DNA of 64,000 nucleotides, taken from positions 6,262,001 through 6,326,000 of the forward strand of contig NC_087074.1 in the NCBI RefSeq assembly GCF_026151205.1, written 5' to 3'. Origin of the DNA: Bolinopsis microptera. Its lineage: Eukaryota; Ctenophora; Tentaculata; Lobata; Bolinopsidae. Position numbers and translations under genes: made by a program. The notes beneath the pieces are model-generated. The model worked only from the letters and a program-made list of their open reading frames with translations, had not been told where the DNA came from and made no database searches. Below, piece by piece: positions 23,901 through 35,335 of this stretch (position 1 is the first letter of the stretch; every line of letters starts with the position of its first letter).

Positions 23901-26900
23901 TAGGCAGCCCGTCTGTCCCCAGTCGTCCAAGCCCGATAGCCCACCTGACGCTCGTCGGCCGGTATCCACACGTATCCCCCCCCCCCAGTCGTCGACGTCG
24001 CTGCTACCGTTTTCCGTTCGTCCGCGTCGCCGTCCGCGTCGTCTCCCCCCCCCCTCTCGCACCCTCGCAGACCCGTCTCCCCGTATCCCTCCCCCCGCCA
24101 CCGTATCGGCCCCGTCAGTCCCCGTCCCCCTCCGTCGCGCCCGTATCCACCGTTTCCCTGTCCCACCCGTCCACCGTCACCGCACCCCTCCCCACGTCCG
24201 TCCCCACGCCCCGATGTCGTCCCCGACGAAGTCCCCCCCCGCTACCCACGACCGTCGCGTGTCGTACCAGTCCCCCGCCCGGGCCCGACGTTCCCGACTC
24301 CCCCTCCCACCACCCGTCCCCCGTATCGTCCGTCCGCTTTCGTCCCCGTCGCGTACCCGTCCGTAGCGTCGCCCCCCGTCCGCCCCGCCTCGTACCCCGC
24401 TCCGCTCCCCCCCCGTCCCCCGTCGTCCAACGCGTGGCGTATCCGGGGCCACCTCTCACACGAGTACCCCTCCGTATCGTACCCCACGTCCCGTATCTGC
24501 CGCCACCCCCACCGCCCGCTGCCCCCGTCGTCCAGTCGACGGTAAAGTCCCCCCCGCCCGCCCCGAACCTCCGTCCCGTCCCAGTACCGCCGCGTCGTAT
24601 ACCCGTCGCCCCAGTCCACGTAAACGGTACCGTATACACGTCCTAGTCCGTCAGCCCAGTCCCACACGCGCGTCCGGAGTTTTACCCCCGTCCACCAGCG
24701 CCGTCCAGTCGTCCATCCGTGGTCCCCCCCCTCCCGCCGTACTCCGCGGAAGTACGGTACGTTTACCACCCCCTCCTGCCCCCGTGTCGCCAGCAGCCCG
24801 TCCGTCCCGCCGCGCCTCCCCCCGCACCCGTCCAGAGTATCCCGTAGCCGTCAAATCCCCCCCCGTATCGCCCGTTCCCGCCGTCCGACGGGTCTCGTCC
24901 CCGCCCCTCGCGGCCCGGTACCCCCGTCCGGTCCCCCCGTCGTCCCCCCCCCTCGTCGTCGGCCCGTCCGCGTACCTTCCCCGCACCGGTTCGTACCCTC
25001 GTCCGACGTACGCCAGCCCCCGTACCCCAGTCGTACCCCCCGCCCCCAGCCCCCGTTTTCCACCGCGCCCCCCAGGTCCCGTCCGTTGGTCCGGCTGGTC
25101 CCACGTCTCCCGGCCCCACACGAAGCGCCGTAGTCCCGTCCCCAGTCGGTCGTAACCCCCGGCGCCACCAGTTATCCGTCGACCCCCGCGACGCGTCCGC
25201 GTCCCCGACCGGTCCCGTACGTCCCCCCTGTCCTCGTCCCCGCCGCGCGTAGGAACGTCCCCAACCCCCGCAATGCCCCCAGTGTATCCCCGTCCATCCA
25301 GTATCCCCACCCGCCCCCGCGTCCCCCCGCCCCCCGTCCCGCCCCCCCCCCGTCGTCACCAACTTCCCGTCCCCCCGTCCCGTCCCGCCGAGGCCCCCCA
25401 CCCCCGGTACCTCCCCCCCACGTAAAACGCGTACCCGTCTAGGTCGTTCCCCACACCAGTACGTCCCCGAGCCCCCCCCCGTCCCGCCCCCCTCCCCCCC
25501 CGCGCGTTCGCGTCAGGCTCCGTACCCCCCGCCCCCCCCGTCGTACCCCCCCCCGTCGCCACCCCGTCCACACCCCGTGTTCCCTGGTCACACTCTACCG
25601 CCGCGTCGTCCCCCCCGTCCCCGTTAGCGTTGCGGCCCCCCACCCCGTCGTCCCACCCCCGCGGTCCCCGTCAGTCATGCGTCACGACGCCGTTCCCGTA
25701 TAAGGCCGCCTCCCCCCCGCGTCCCGTTGTCCAGTACCCGCGTCGGTCAACCGTCCCCGCGCCCCACTAGGTCCCGTATCCCGTACCAGCCGACGTACCG
25801 AGTCAACACCCCCCCACGCTCCCCCCCCCACGCGGCCCCCCACCATACCGCGAGTCCGTTCGTTACCGCAACCGCCAGCCCGTCACCGTCCGGTTCCCGT
25901 CCGGTATTATCCCCGTCCGCCGTCCCCGTCCCCCCGTTACCAACCGACGTCACGTCGCGTCCCGCCGCCGGTCCGCCGGTCACCTTCCGCAGTTTCAGTA
26001 CCCCCCTAGCGTACCCCCCCCGCCACGACGCCCACGTCACCGTATCCGTAGCGGCTGCCCGCCCGTACCCGTAGCGTCGGCCACGCCCGTCCGTAACGGC
26101 CAGTGTGTTCCATCCCACGCCCGAACGTCGTCTCCCCCCCCCTCCCCGACGTACGCGTCCCGAATCGACGTCCCCGCCCCCCGCCGGGCGTACGCCCCCC
26201 CCCCCACCGTCGCCGTCCACGTCCTGCCGCCCGCCCCGTCCCCGCCCCCTGCCCCGTCCTCGTCGTATATCCGCGTCGGTCCGTCTCTAACGTCCCGCTG
26301 GTCCCAGTACCCCCACGTCGTCCGTCCCGTCCGTCCCCCCCCCCGCCGTCCGTCCGTCACCCAGCGCGCGTCCAGATTCCCGCCCCGCTCCGCCCGCCGC
26401 CCCCCCCCAGTACGCGCCCCCCGCCCGTACGGTACGTAATCCCCCCCACCCCACCCGCTACGTCCGTACGTCCGCCCTGACACCCCCACCCCCGTCGTCG
26501 TTCCCCCCTACTACTCCCCGTCGTCCGTCCGAGCACCCCGTATTCGCCCGTCCTCGCCCCCCGCGTTCCCGTCCCGCGTTGCCCCCCCCCGCGTCCTCAC
26601 GTCCCGGCCCCCGCCCCCCGCGGCCGCCCACCCCCCGTCGTCCCCGCGCCACGTCGCCGGTCCGCCCCCCGCCCGTATCGCCCCTGACTCGTGCCCCCCG
26701 ACCGTCACCCGTCCCCCGCCCCCCGAACCGCCACCGCGTCAGCCCACCCGCCCCAGTCCCCCCGAAGTAGTCGTTCCCCGCCGCCCCCCCCCGTCCGTCG
26801 CAGGTATCGTGCCGCGAGTCCCCTCGTCCTACCACACGGTCGTCCACGTGTCGCGCCGCAGCCCCGTCGGCCACCGTTACGCCGCGTATACCCCACCAGT

Positions 26901-29900
26901 AGTATCTGGAGTATCCCAGTATCCTCCCCCCTCCGAGCCCCCCGTACCGTCCGTCACGTCCCGTTTCACCCCCCCGTCGCACGTCAGTCGTCCCCGTACG
27001 CCCGGGCCCCAGCCGCCCCCGTCGTTCCACGTACACCCCGGTCGTCGTCGTCGCCGTCCGTAGTCCCCCCGTCCTCGTCGTCCCCCCGTCCGTCTCGCAC
27101 CCCCCTGTCCGCGTCCCCCCGTCCACGTATCCCCACCCGTCCCCCCCACCCACCCGTCAGTACGTTTAGTATTCCCCCACCCGTCCCGACCACCCGCGAC
27201 CCCAGTCGCCCGCCCCCCCCCCCCCCCCACACCCCGTCCCCCCCCCCGTATCCGTCCCCACCACACCGTCCCCCGTCCCGTATCCCGTCCTCCCCCACGC
27301 CCCCAAAACGTACCTGCGCCGCCGTATAACTCCGTCCCGGCCGACCCAGTCGTCCGGGTACCCCCCCGGCGTCGGAGTCCGTCAGGTCGTGTGTCGTGTC
27401 CAAGTCCCCGGTCCGTTCTCCCGCCCGCCCGCGCACCCGTATTCCCCCCCCACTGTACCACGTCGCGCTCGTCCCTCTCGTCCCACCCCCGGTCGCGGTC
27501 CCCTGCTCCGTCTGTCCCCCCCCCCGCCCCCCCCGCCCCCTCGTCCCCCCCCCCCCACCCCACCCGTGTCCCCGTCCCCGTCCCGCCTCCCCGTCCCCTC
27601 GTACCGTCCCGCCCCCCACGAACCCGCGTCACGTTCCGTTCGGTCGTATATCTCGGCCCCGTATCCAGCCCGGCCCCCGCGCCCCCCCCAGCCCCAGACC
27701 CCACCTTCGTCCGCTCCGTCGTCGGTCCCCCCCGCGTCCCCCCCCCCGTATCGTCGGCAACGTCGCCCCACCCGCCCGTATCCAGTCGCCGTACCGTACG
27801 CCCCGTACCGTCCCGCCCGTCGGCGCGTCCCCCGTCACCCCCCGCGTCGTCCCCCACGCCACACCCGGGGTCGTCCCGTCGTCCCGCGCCGCCTACCGCC
27901 TCCTAGTCGTACTGACGGTATCGTCCACGGTCCACCACCCACCCCGTCCTCCGTCCACCCCGCCCCGTACCCCCCCCCGTCGCGTACCGGTCCGTCCCCC
28001 GCCCCGTACCGTCGTCTCCCCACCGTACCCTCCTGGCCCCGGATGTCACCAGCGTCCCGTCCTCCCGTCTCCCGTCCCCCCCTGCAGCCCCGCACGTCCC
28101 GGTCCCGCGCCCCGTACCCCTCGTCCCCGCGTCCCGTCCCCCGTTCTCGTCCCCCACCGTACCACCCGTCCCATCGTCCCCAGTACCCCGGCGTCCTAAT
28201 TCCGCCACCCCGCACGCCAGCCGTAGCCGCGCGTTCCCCCTCGCCACGTCCGTCACCCCTCCCACCCGCCCGTCCGCTGCCGCGTGGCCGTCGCTCCCGC
28301 ACCTGCCCCCGTCGTCCCTCCCCCCCCACCCCGCCCGCCCCGCGCCCACCCCCCTGGCCCCGTTGACGTATCCCCCGTTCGCGTCCGCACGCCCCGTCCC
28401 CTTCCGCGTCCCCGTACCGTCCGTATTACCCCACGTCCCCCGTACCCGCCCTCGTCCGCCCCCCCCCCCTCGCCCCCGCCCCGTCCCCCCTGTCCCGGCG
28501 GAGTCACCCCGTCTCGTACTGCCTATGCCGCACGTCCCCGTATACGTCCCCCCGTCCCCCGCCGCCGTTCCGTCCGTATCGACCCGTATCGTCACCCGTC
28601 CCCCCCCCCCGCGTACGTCCGCGTCGTCCGCGCGCCTCCCCCGCATGTATCCCCGTCGGCGTTACATCGGTCGCCACGTATCCCCCCGCCCAACCGTCGT
28701 CACCGTCCCCCCCCGCGCGTATATCCGCGTCGGCGCGTCCCCCCGCGTCCCCGTCCCCCCGCGCCCGTCCGTCCCATGAGTCCCGTACCCCCCCCCCGTC
28801 CGTCGTCCCTGTGGTCCGTATCCCGGATCCACGTCCCCCCGTAACCCCGTCGTATCCCCCGGCCGGTTCCCCCCGTACGTCGGTATCGGTCGTCCCGTCC
28901 GCGTCGTCCCCCCCCCCCACGTCGTATCCCCTGTATCCCCGCGTATCCGTCTGTCCCCCCCCGCGTCGTATCGTCGTCCGGTACGTATCCCCGAAAGTTT
29001 CGTCACCCCCCGTTATCGTCGTCAACCGCCGTTCGCTGTCGTCCCCCCGTCCGTCCCCGTATCACCTCCCCTCGCCGTATCCGTATGGCCGTCCCGTACC
29101 CCGTCCCCGTATAACGCCCCGTCCCCCCCCCCCCCCCACCACCCCCACGCGTCTCCACCCCGTCCAGTCCGCCCGTCGCCGCTCCGCGCCGTCGTCCGAA
29201 CGTCGCCCAGTCCCTCGCGCCCGCCACTCGCGTCAGTACCCGGCCACGCGCGCCGGTGTCCACGGCGATCGCCTGGCCGACGTGTCCCCTGTCGCAGCGT
29301 CGTCGTCCCCGTCCGGTCTCCGACCTGTCGTCGTATCCGTCCCCCGTACCGGGCCCAGCCCACCGTTCCGCGTCACCGGTCCGTTCGTCCGCGCTGTCCG
29401 CGCTGCCGCCCGCGTACCCTCCCCCCCCCCCCCGCCCGTACCGTACGTCCCCGCGTCCCCCCGTACCGTCCCCCGTCCGCCCCCACGTCCACCCGTATCC
29501 GCCACCCTCGGCTCCCCGTCGTCACGTAGTATCCGCGTCCCCGTGTACCCGTATCCGTCCCCCGTCGCGGCCGAGTCCCGTGCCCGTCAGTCGTCCCCGG
29601 TCCCGTATCCGCGTCCGTCCAACCCCCGTATACGTCCCCGTACCCGCGCGTCCTCCACCCCCGTCCCGTCGTCCGTATCACCCCGTACCGTATCGTCGCC
29701 TCGTCCCGTCCCCCCGCGCGTCGTCCGTCCGTCGAACCCGTCCCCGTCACATGCGAGCGTATACGTCCAACGTCGGTCGTACCTTATCCCCCCGAGTCCC
29801 CCCCCTCCCTCGTCGTCGTCCCCCCCCGTCGTCGCGGATAGTCCCGTCCGCCCCCGCCAGTCGTACCCGTATCCCCCCGTCCCCCGTTCTCACCCACCAC

Positions 29901-30340
29901 CCTGTCCGCCCGTCGACGCCGTCCCCCTCCGTATCCCCCGCGTATCCGCCACCCACCTGGATCGCAAGTCCGGCTATCGTCCGCCCGCTCAGCCACGTGC
30001 CGCGCAGTCGTTCCGTCCCCCCCCCCGTCCCGGTCCCGCCCGTCTCCCGTATCGTCACGTCCCGCGTCCGTCCCCCCCCCCCCGCCCCGCCCCCCCACGG
30101 CCGCACGTCGCGCCCGTCGTCGTCCCCCGTTCCCCCCGTCCCCACCTCCCCGTGTACCGTCCCCCGTCCCCACCCCCGCCACCGTCCCCCTTCGTCCCCC
30201 CGCGTCGCACCCCCGTCCCGCGTCCGTCCTCCGCCCCCGCCCGCCGTCCGCGGCCGCAGGTCCAGTTATAACCGTTGCCAGTCCCGTCGTCCTCCCCCCG
30301 CCCCGTATAGTCCGTCCCCCACCCCGCCCCCGTCTGTACC
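14905..30340. repeat. 15.4-kb C-rich low-complexity domain
   Basis: The plus strand is dominated by C runs broken by GT, GTA or GTC. Most G follows C and most T follows G, giving an irregular CnGT(A)Cn grammar with no constant period visible by eye. A is rare and occurs mainly in GTA, CAC and CAG. Edges with the AT-rich flanks are abrupt, at TTTGGATCCCCCC and GTACCCTATTTG. Very long frames occur on both strands only because AT-rich stop codons are rare; their Pro/Arg/Ser or Gly/Arg/Thr translations show no domain. The minus strand is G-run-rich and could form G-quadruplexes. It may be a hypervariable satellite or a poorly resolved simple-repeat array. Confidence 0.9.
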
Positions 30341-30722
30341 CTATTTGATCATTTTGAGCCAATAAAATTTTTTTAGAATTTTGCTAATTAGTTAATTGAT
30401 AATTATCCAATTAACTTATTATCTGACGTAAAAATTGTTTGAATAAAAGTTTTTCTTCCTGATAATATGAACACACTCGATTGATCCGCAACCTTTTACG
30501 ATGTTCACAACTAAAGATATTCGACAAACAAGAAAGGTGGTAAAAAGTGGTAAAGTGGCAAAAAGTGGCCTTACGACACGTGGAAAAGTTTGGAAAAGTT
30601 GGTCAGCCATAAAGGACATCTATTAGGACTCAAAAACGTCAAAAGTCCTTTGTAAGCTTTGCGTGTCAGCAGATCGATTTTTTCAGACGGATCTGTCTGT
30701 ACTATTAGTGCAACAAATTAAC

Positions 30723-32421
30723 CTAATGTTCCTTGCTCGAATGGGAGATTTTCCACCAAATCCGATACCTGAAATGAATTTATGAGCCGTAGAAATATTT
30801 ATTGACCATAATTGACTTTCACGATCAGAAGCAACAAAGTATAACTTCTTTTCCACTAACCTGCAGATCCGCCCCATTGTGATGTACCTACACTTAGTAA
30901 CTTACCTGCAGATCCGCCCCATTGTGATGTATACACTTAGCAACTAACCTGCAGATCCGCCCCATTGTGATGTATACCCTTAGTAACTAACCTGCAGATC
31001 AGCCCCATTGTGATGTGTACCCTTAGTAACTAACCTGCAGATCCGCCCCATTGTGATGTATACCCTTAGTAACTAACCTGCAGATCCGCCCCATTGTGAT
31101 GTATACCCTGGCCTTAGTTACTAACCTGCAGATCCGCAGTCCGCACCATTGTGATATATATATCCTTAGTAACTAACCTGCAGATCCGCCCCATTGTGAT
31201 GTATACCCTTAGTAACTAACCTAAAGATCCGCCCCATTGTGATGTATACACTTAGTAACTAACCTAAAGATCCGCCCCATTGTGATGTATACACTTAGTA
31301 ACTAACCTGCAGATCCGCCCCATTGTGATGTATAGTGTATACCCTTAGTAACTAACCTGCAGATCCGCACCATTGTGATGTATACCCTGGCCTTAGTTAC
31401 TAACCTGCAGATCCGCCCCATTGTGATGTATACCCTTAGTAACTAACCTGCAGATCCGCCCCATTGTGATGTATACCCTTAGTAACTAACCTGCAGATCC
31501 GCCCCATTGTGATGTATACCCTTAGTAACTAACCTAAAGATCCGCCCCATTGTGATGTATACCCTTAGTAACTAACCTGCAGATCCGCACCATTGTGATG
31601 TATACCCTTAGTAACTAACCTGCAGATCCGCCCCATTGTGATGTATACCCTTAGTAACTAACCTGCAGATCCGCCCCATTTTGATGTATACCCTTAGTAA
31701 CTAACCTGCAGATCCGCACCATTGTGATGTATACCCTTAGTAACTAACCTGCAGATCCGCCCCATTGTGATGTATGCCCTTAGTAACTAACCTGCAGATC
31801 CGCCCCATTGTGATGTATACCCTTAGTAGGGGAACATCTATTTTGGACGCTTTCAGCTCTTCCTTCCATTGTGCAGTGTCCGGATGAGAAGATGGTTTGA
31901 GATGTGATAACAGGGGAAGACTCACTCGTAGTCAAGGATGCCAAGGTAGGGGTTGAACACTGTCCATAAAGCTGAAACTAAAACATTTTGCTGTATTTGT
32001 GCCCTGTTTGGATTATATAAATACGAGTGTCATAAGTATAAGTCTTGTGCATATTACAACTTACAAGTGTTATAAGTTTTGTCAGTTTGCCTGAAAGCTT
32101 CTAATTCAAATTTTAATTAGGATGTTCTAGGGAGAAAAGGAATGAGAACTAAAATGTTTTTAGCAATTTGCGGGCAGAAGGATATTGAATACTAAATTCA
32201 ATGAATTTGGTGAGTATTCCCGTGATCACCTGAAATCAGCTCAAAAGGTTAATTACCGGTTTTAATTTGTTGGTCAACTTTTATCTTGAAATGAACTAAC
32301 ACGTCCTAAACTATGAAAAATCACTTACCGTGTCATTTAAACTGTGTATGGCGAAGATGGATAAAATACCAAGAATACCCAACAGTCCTATCTTCCTTAA
32401 TGTACAAATCCTCATACTCAT
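30723..32421 (-). pseudogene. Second alpha-mannosidase-II-like gene: exons 1-3 only
   Basis: Three minus-strand exons mirror the first mannosidase gene. Exon 1 (32329-32421, 31 codons) encodes a short basic tail and hydrophobic anchor (LRKIGLLGILGILSIFAI) before ACG|GTAAGT. Exon 2 (31792-31971, 60 codons, acceptor TTTCAG) ends [20 protein letters not shown]; the first gene has [20 protein letters not shown]. Exon 3 (30723-30768, 46 nt, the same length) encodes VSDLVENLPFEQGTL against [15 protein letters not shown]. Phases 0, 0 and 1 are identical in both genes. All three exons are open. No exon 4 or catalytic motif is visible downstream, where the C-rich domain begins about 380 bp later. It may be a truncated duplicate, or a live gene with a giant intron whose remainder I cannot see. 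The gene is convergent with the first. Confidence 0.8.
30855..31832. repeat. 43-bp minisatellite copied from a mannosidase exon end and donor
   Basis: About 22 copies, canonical length 43 bp, with a few longer units. On the minus strand each unit contains the last codons of exon 2 (HHNGADLQ region), then CTGCAG|GTTAGT and a short intronic piece. The most upstream unit (to 31832) is continuous with the real exon 2 of the minus-strand gene. Variants include CTTTAGG in place of CTGCAGG in three units. The array fills intron 2. Confidence 0.92.
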
Positions 32422-33219
32422 TACTCAATACTCATGTGACACCAGTGACCCTAAATGAAAATTTGGAACAGTCAGTTTCAATTAATTCAATGCTGATAAC
32501 TCAGAATTATACGAAACGAAACGAAACACTTTATTTACTACCCCGCTACTATGCGACAAAGATATTGTATAATATATAGCTAAATAATTAAATAATTACA
32601 AAATAAAAGCAGTAAGAAACGAGCATGCAATGCTCGTTGTATTCTACCATTCTAGTGATCTTGAAATGGTTCTCATTATAACGCAGGACCCTTAAAAGGA
32701 ATTTACTAATTTTATCTCAAAGTCAACAGTGAATTGGTATTTAAGGAAGGAGTTAATTTCACCAGCTCCATAAGTATCCTTAATTTTGGTTTCGTTATTT
32801 TCTTTATCATTTCAGTGCCTTCCTTTCTCCTTTTTTAATAAGCAGTCCTGTATAACATATATAATATAACTACGTCTGTTTGAAGCTGATGATTGTTTTG
32901 ACATTATGTTTCTACTCGCTAATAATTGATAATCGATGCCGCACACAAAAATCATGGCATTGATTAACTCCAAGTGTGCTACTAAACGCACACTCAACAT
33001 GTTTCAATACCTCCCTCCAGGCACACTTTACAATTAAAATTACTGCTGGAACGAAGGAACATGGACTGCAACCCAGGAATCAACTACCTACTAAGCTGCC
33101 ATGAACGCTTAACATTGATAATTGGTTTGGTATCGGAGTTACAATTTTCTCATTTCCAACCTTTGAGCTAATGAATAACCTTACGTCATTATTTTTTATT
33201 TTTACAAAACTTGAGGACA
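32422..33219. other. Gene-free stretch upstream of the second mannosidase start
   Basis: No additional exon or RNA gene is recognised. It should contain the minus-strand gene's promoter, but I cannot identify elements. Short ACGAAACGAAAC-type repeats lie at 32512-32528. Confidence 0.4.
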
Positions 33220-34390
33220 ATTTATAATTTTGAAGCATGTAGGACACACAGCGGTCGGGCGCCAAAAAACTGTAGGGGGGCCAAAATACCTTTAAACCTT
33301 TAACGTTATACCACCATATTGCGGGTAAAACCTATATTTACAGTTATGCACTCAAAGCTGAGTCGGATTTCCAGGGGACGAGATAGGGGACGGGACACAA
33401 ACGCAAATGTAAAAACAAAATATCCCTAACAACACGTACAACATGACGTAGGATGAGTTAGTCTTTATTATGATATGATCGGCAATACTGCAGTACCTAA
33501 TAAAGCAATGAAAGGCATTAGTTTGGTCAAATCAAACGGAACATATGCTATCAGACTTTTAACTGACTAAGGCAGGGTTAAGACAATCTCGACGCTAGCA
33601 ACGATCCCCTTTTACATAGTTCCACTAAAATGATAATTTAAGATTAAATATGTATAGTAATAGGTAAATAAAGTAAAAATGTAATAAAACGGTAGGGATA
33701 AAGTATATTGAAACGTAGTCAACACGTCATAAAACGAACTGGCCCAATAATTAAACTAATAGATCTCCCGCGTAATCTCCCGCGCAATTCTAAGACTCCG
33801 ATTTGCGCCGTTGCAAAGTTATTATAAAACTAAATTCAACACGTGCAACAAATATATCGCAACAATAGAAATAGATGCCATTAGGTCAAGCTATGGCATT
33901 ATAGAGTTACAGGATGGTTCAAAGTTGCAAATACGATTAAGTTAATCGTCACTGATCATGGTTGCTCGATCCGATCACTGTGGGAGTACCCCGGATCTCA
34001 GGGGCCTTACACTTTAGCAATTAGTGAACAACTGCAGTGGCATAACAAAGGATCGGCCGCTATTCGGCCGCTATTCGGGGGGGGGGGGGGGGGGCATCAG
34101 AGGGGGTCTCTTTTTTCTCGAAGTGTAGGTCTGTTTGTAAAATTGTGCACAAATTTGGGATAAATTTAAAATTTCGAAGTATGTAGGACACACAGCAGCC
34201 GATATCAGAAGAGTGAAAAAATATATTTCAACTAAATGGGACAGACATTTATATTGTCTCACGAATTATCACACGAATCTCGAATTTACACTCAAAGCCG
34301 AGTTGGATAATTTCCCGATACGGGATTGGGGAGGCAACACAAACACGAATGTAAAAACACAGTAACACTAACAACACAAATATTGAGGGG
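33220..34390. repeat. Pair of diverged direct repeats about 940 bp apart
   Basis: 33220-33440 and 34158-34390 share GTAGGACACACAGC, CACTCAAAGC(T/C)GAGT, and the phrase ACACAAAC(G/A)C followed by ATGTAAAAACA in the same order. Between them lies unrelated AT-rich DNA. The frames inside match no family I know. Confidence 0.6.
34077..34094. repeat. 18-G homopolymer
   Basis: Uninterrupted G run after TATTC. It is preceded by a duplicated CGGCCGCTATT. Homopolymer length is likely uncertain. Confidence 0.8.
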
Positions 34391-35023
34391 TTGTGTGTAC
34401 ACCTTCGTATATCAGGATAAGTGCGGTAATTGTACTCCAGTAACGCTAATAGAATTACAGTATAAGGGCCAACTCCAACGTTACAAATACCATCACTTAA
34501 AATTCAATAAAAGTGTAGATCAGAACATTCCTGCATCCGGGGTAGTACGGGGCATTTCAACTTCCTTTTACAACTATCTTATCTCACGTTACTTGAGCGG
34601 AGATTGCGTGAATAGACATAGTTCTGATTGATCATCGAAGGAGTTTCAAAGACCTTAAAAATCCGTAGATTTTCATTTTTGGCGATCGTTTTCGAATGAA
34701 CGAGGAAGCCGAAGAAAGTGTTGCCATAATGAGATTTTATTTTAGCCACAACTTGTTACTTATTTAACATTTTTATAGTAGCTTGTTTCTTTTGATCCGA
34801 TGATATTATTATATTCTGATAATAGGTTTGTAGTAGAATTTGGAGAAAAATATGAACGGTAAGGTTTTCAGCGTCCAGACAAGAGACAAAATGGAAATGT
34901 TTCTCTTTGAAGACAAAGAAATAAGATATAAAACAAACAAGAAATGGAATATCATTATCAAAATATCATTATTAAATGGAATATTAACTTAACACAAAGT
35001 ATTTTAGCGTGCACAAGACACAC

Positions 35024-35076
35024 ATTGCTACACGTTGTATACCTAATCTCTCGTGCAAGCGAAGCGTGCACTCCGG
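35024..35076. repeat. Shared 50-bp module with hairpin, copy 1
   Basis: TGCTACACGTTGTATACCT followed by TCTCGTGCAAGCGAAGCGTG recurs at 48880-48930. Its core forms a short GC-rich hairpin. It may be the end of a dispersed element. Confidence 0.6.
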
Positions 35077-35186
35077 CGTGCACTCCGGCCAGCAGGTTTC
35101 AACGTGTGTTAAGACAAACATAGAATTAGATCGTGTACCCCCGGTAAAGTTCACGCTTACAATAGTCACAGTTACAATAGTAACAG

Positions 35187-35261
35187 TTACCTGGGGACCT
35201 CAGGGTATTATGTTCATAAATAGAGATTCGGCGGAATGACAGGCTGAGCGCGGCCCAGTAA
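35187..35261 (+). mobile_element. 75-bp mini-element, copy 1
   Basis: Starts TTACCTGGGGACCTCAGG and ends GCGCGGCCCAGTAA, giving terminal inverted TTAC(C)TGGG. The interior is ATTATGTTCATAA followed by CGGCGGAATGACAGGCTGAG. ATAGTAACAG flanks both sides, with 7 extra bases on the right. It is the same module as 39005-39083 and 39494-39572, which are on the opposite strand. Confidence 0.72.
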
Positions 35262-35290
35262 TTATATAATAGTAACAGTTATAAGATATT

Positions 35291-35335
35291 CAATAAATCA
35301 ATGAACCGCGTGACACGCGGTTCATTGATTTATTG
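35291..35335. repeat. Perfect 45-bp palindrome heading an octamer array
   Basis: Two 22-bp arms (left CAATAAATCAATGAACCGCG plus TG) are perfectly complementary around a single central A. The right arm ends in TTGATTTATTG and runs directly into the TTGATTTA satellite, so the left arm carries the first inverted octamer. Confidence 0.95.

Noticed and set aside
14775-30365. Dozens of long open frames on both strands, rich in Pro/Arg/Ser or Gly/Arg/Thr
   Set aside because: They arise because AT-rich stop codons are rare in the C-rich domain. Frames overlap on both strands, and no domain, splice pattern or start context is present.
8501-30720. Exon 4 onward of the minus-strand mannosidase paralogue
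   Set aside because: I looked for the complement of HxDPGW, the GWAIDPFG region and HHDAITGT coding sequence and saw none. A profile search would be decisive.
30855-31832. CRISPR-like regular repeats
   Set aside because: Units are contiguous with no variable spacers, and the genome is eukaryotic. It is a minisatellite derived from an exon end.
34326-34631. 101-residue plus-strand frame with CGNC motif
   Set aside because: It falls partly in a duplicated segment whose other copy (near 33390) lacks the frame, and it has no family features.
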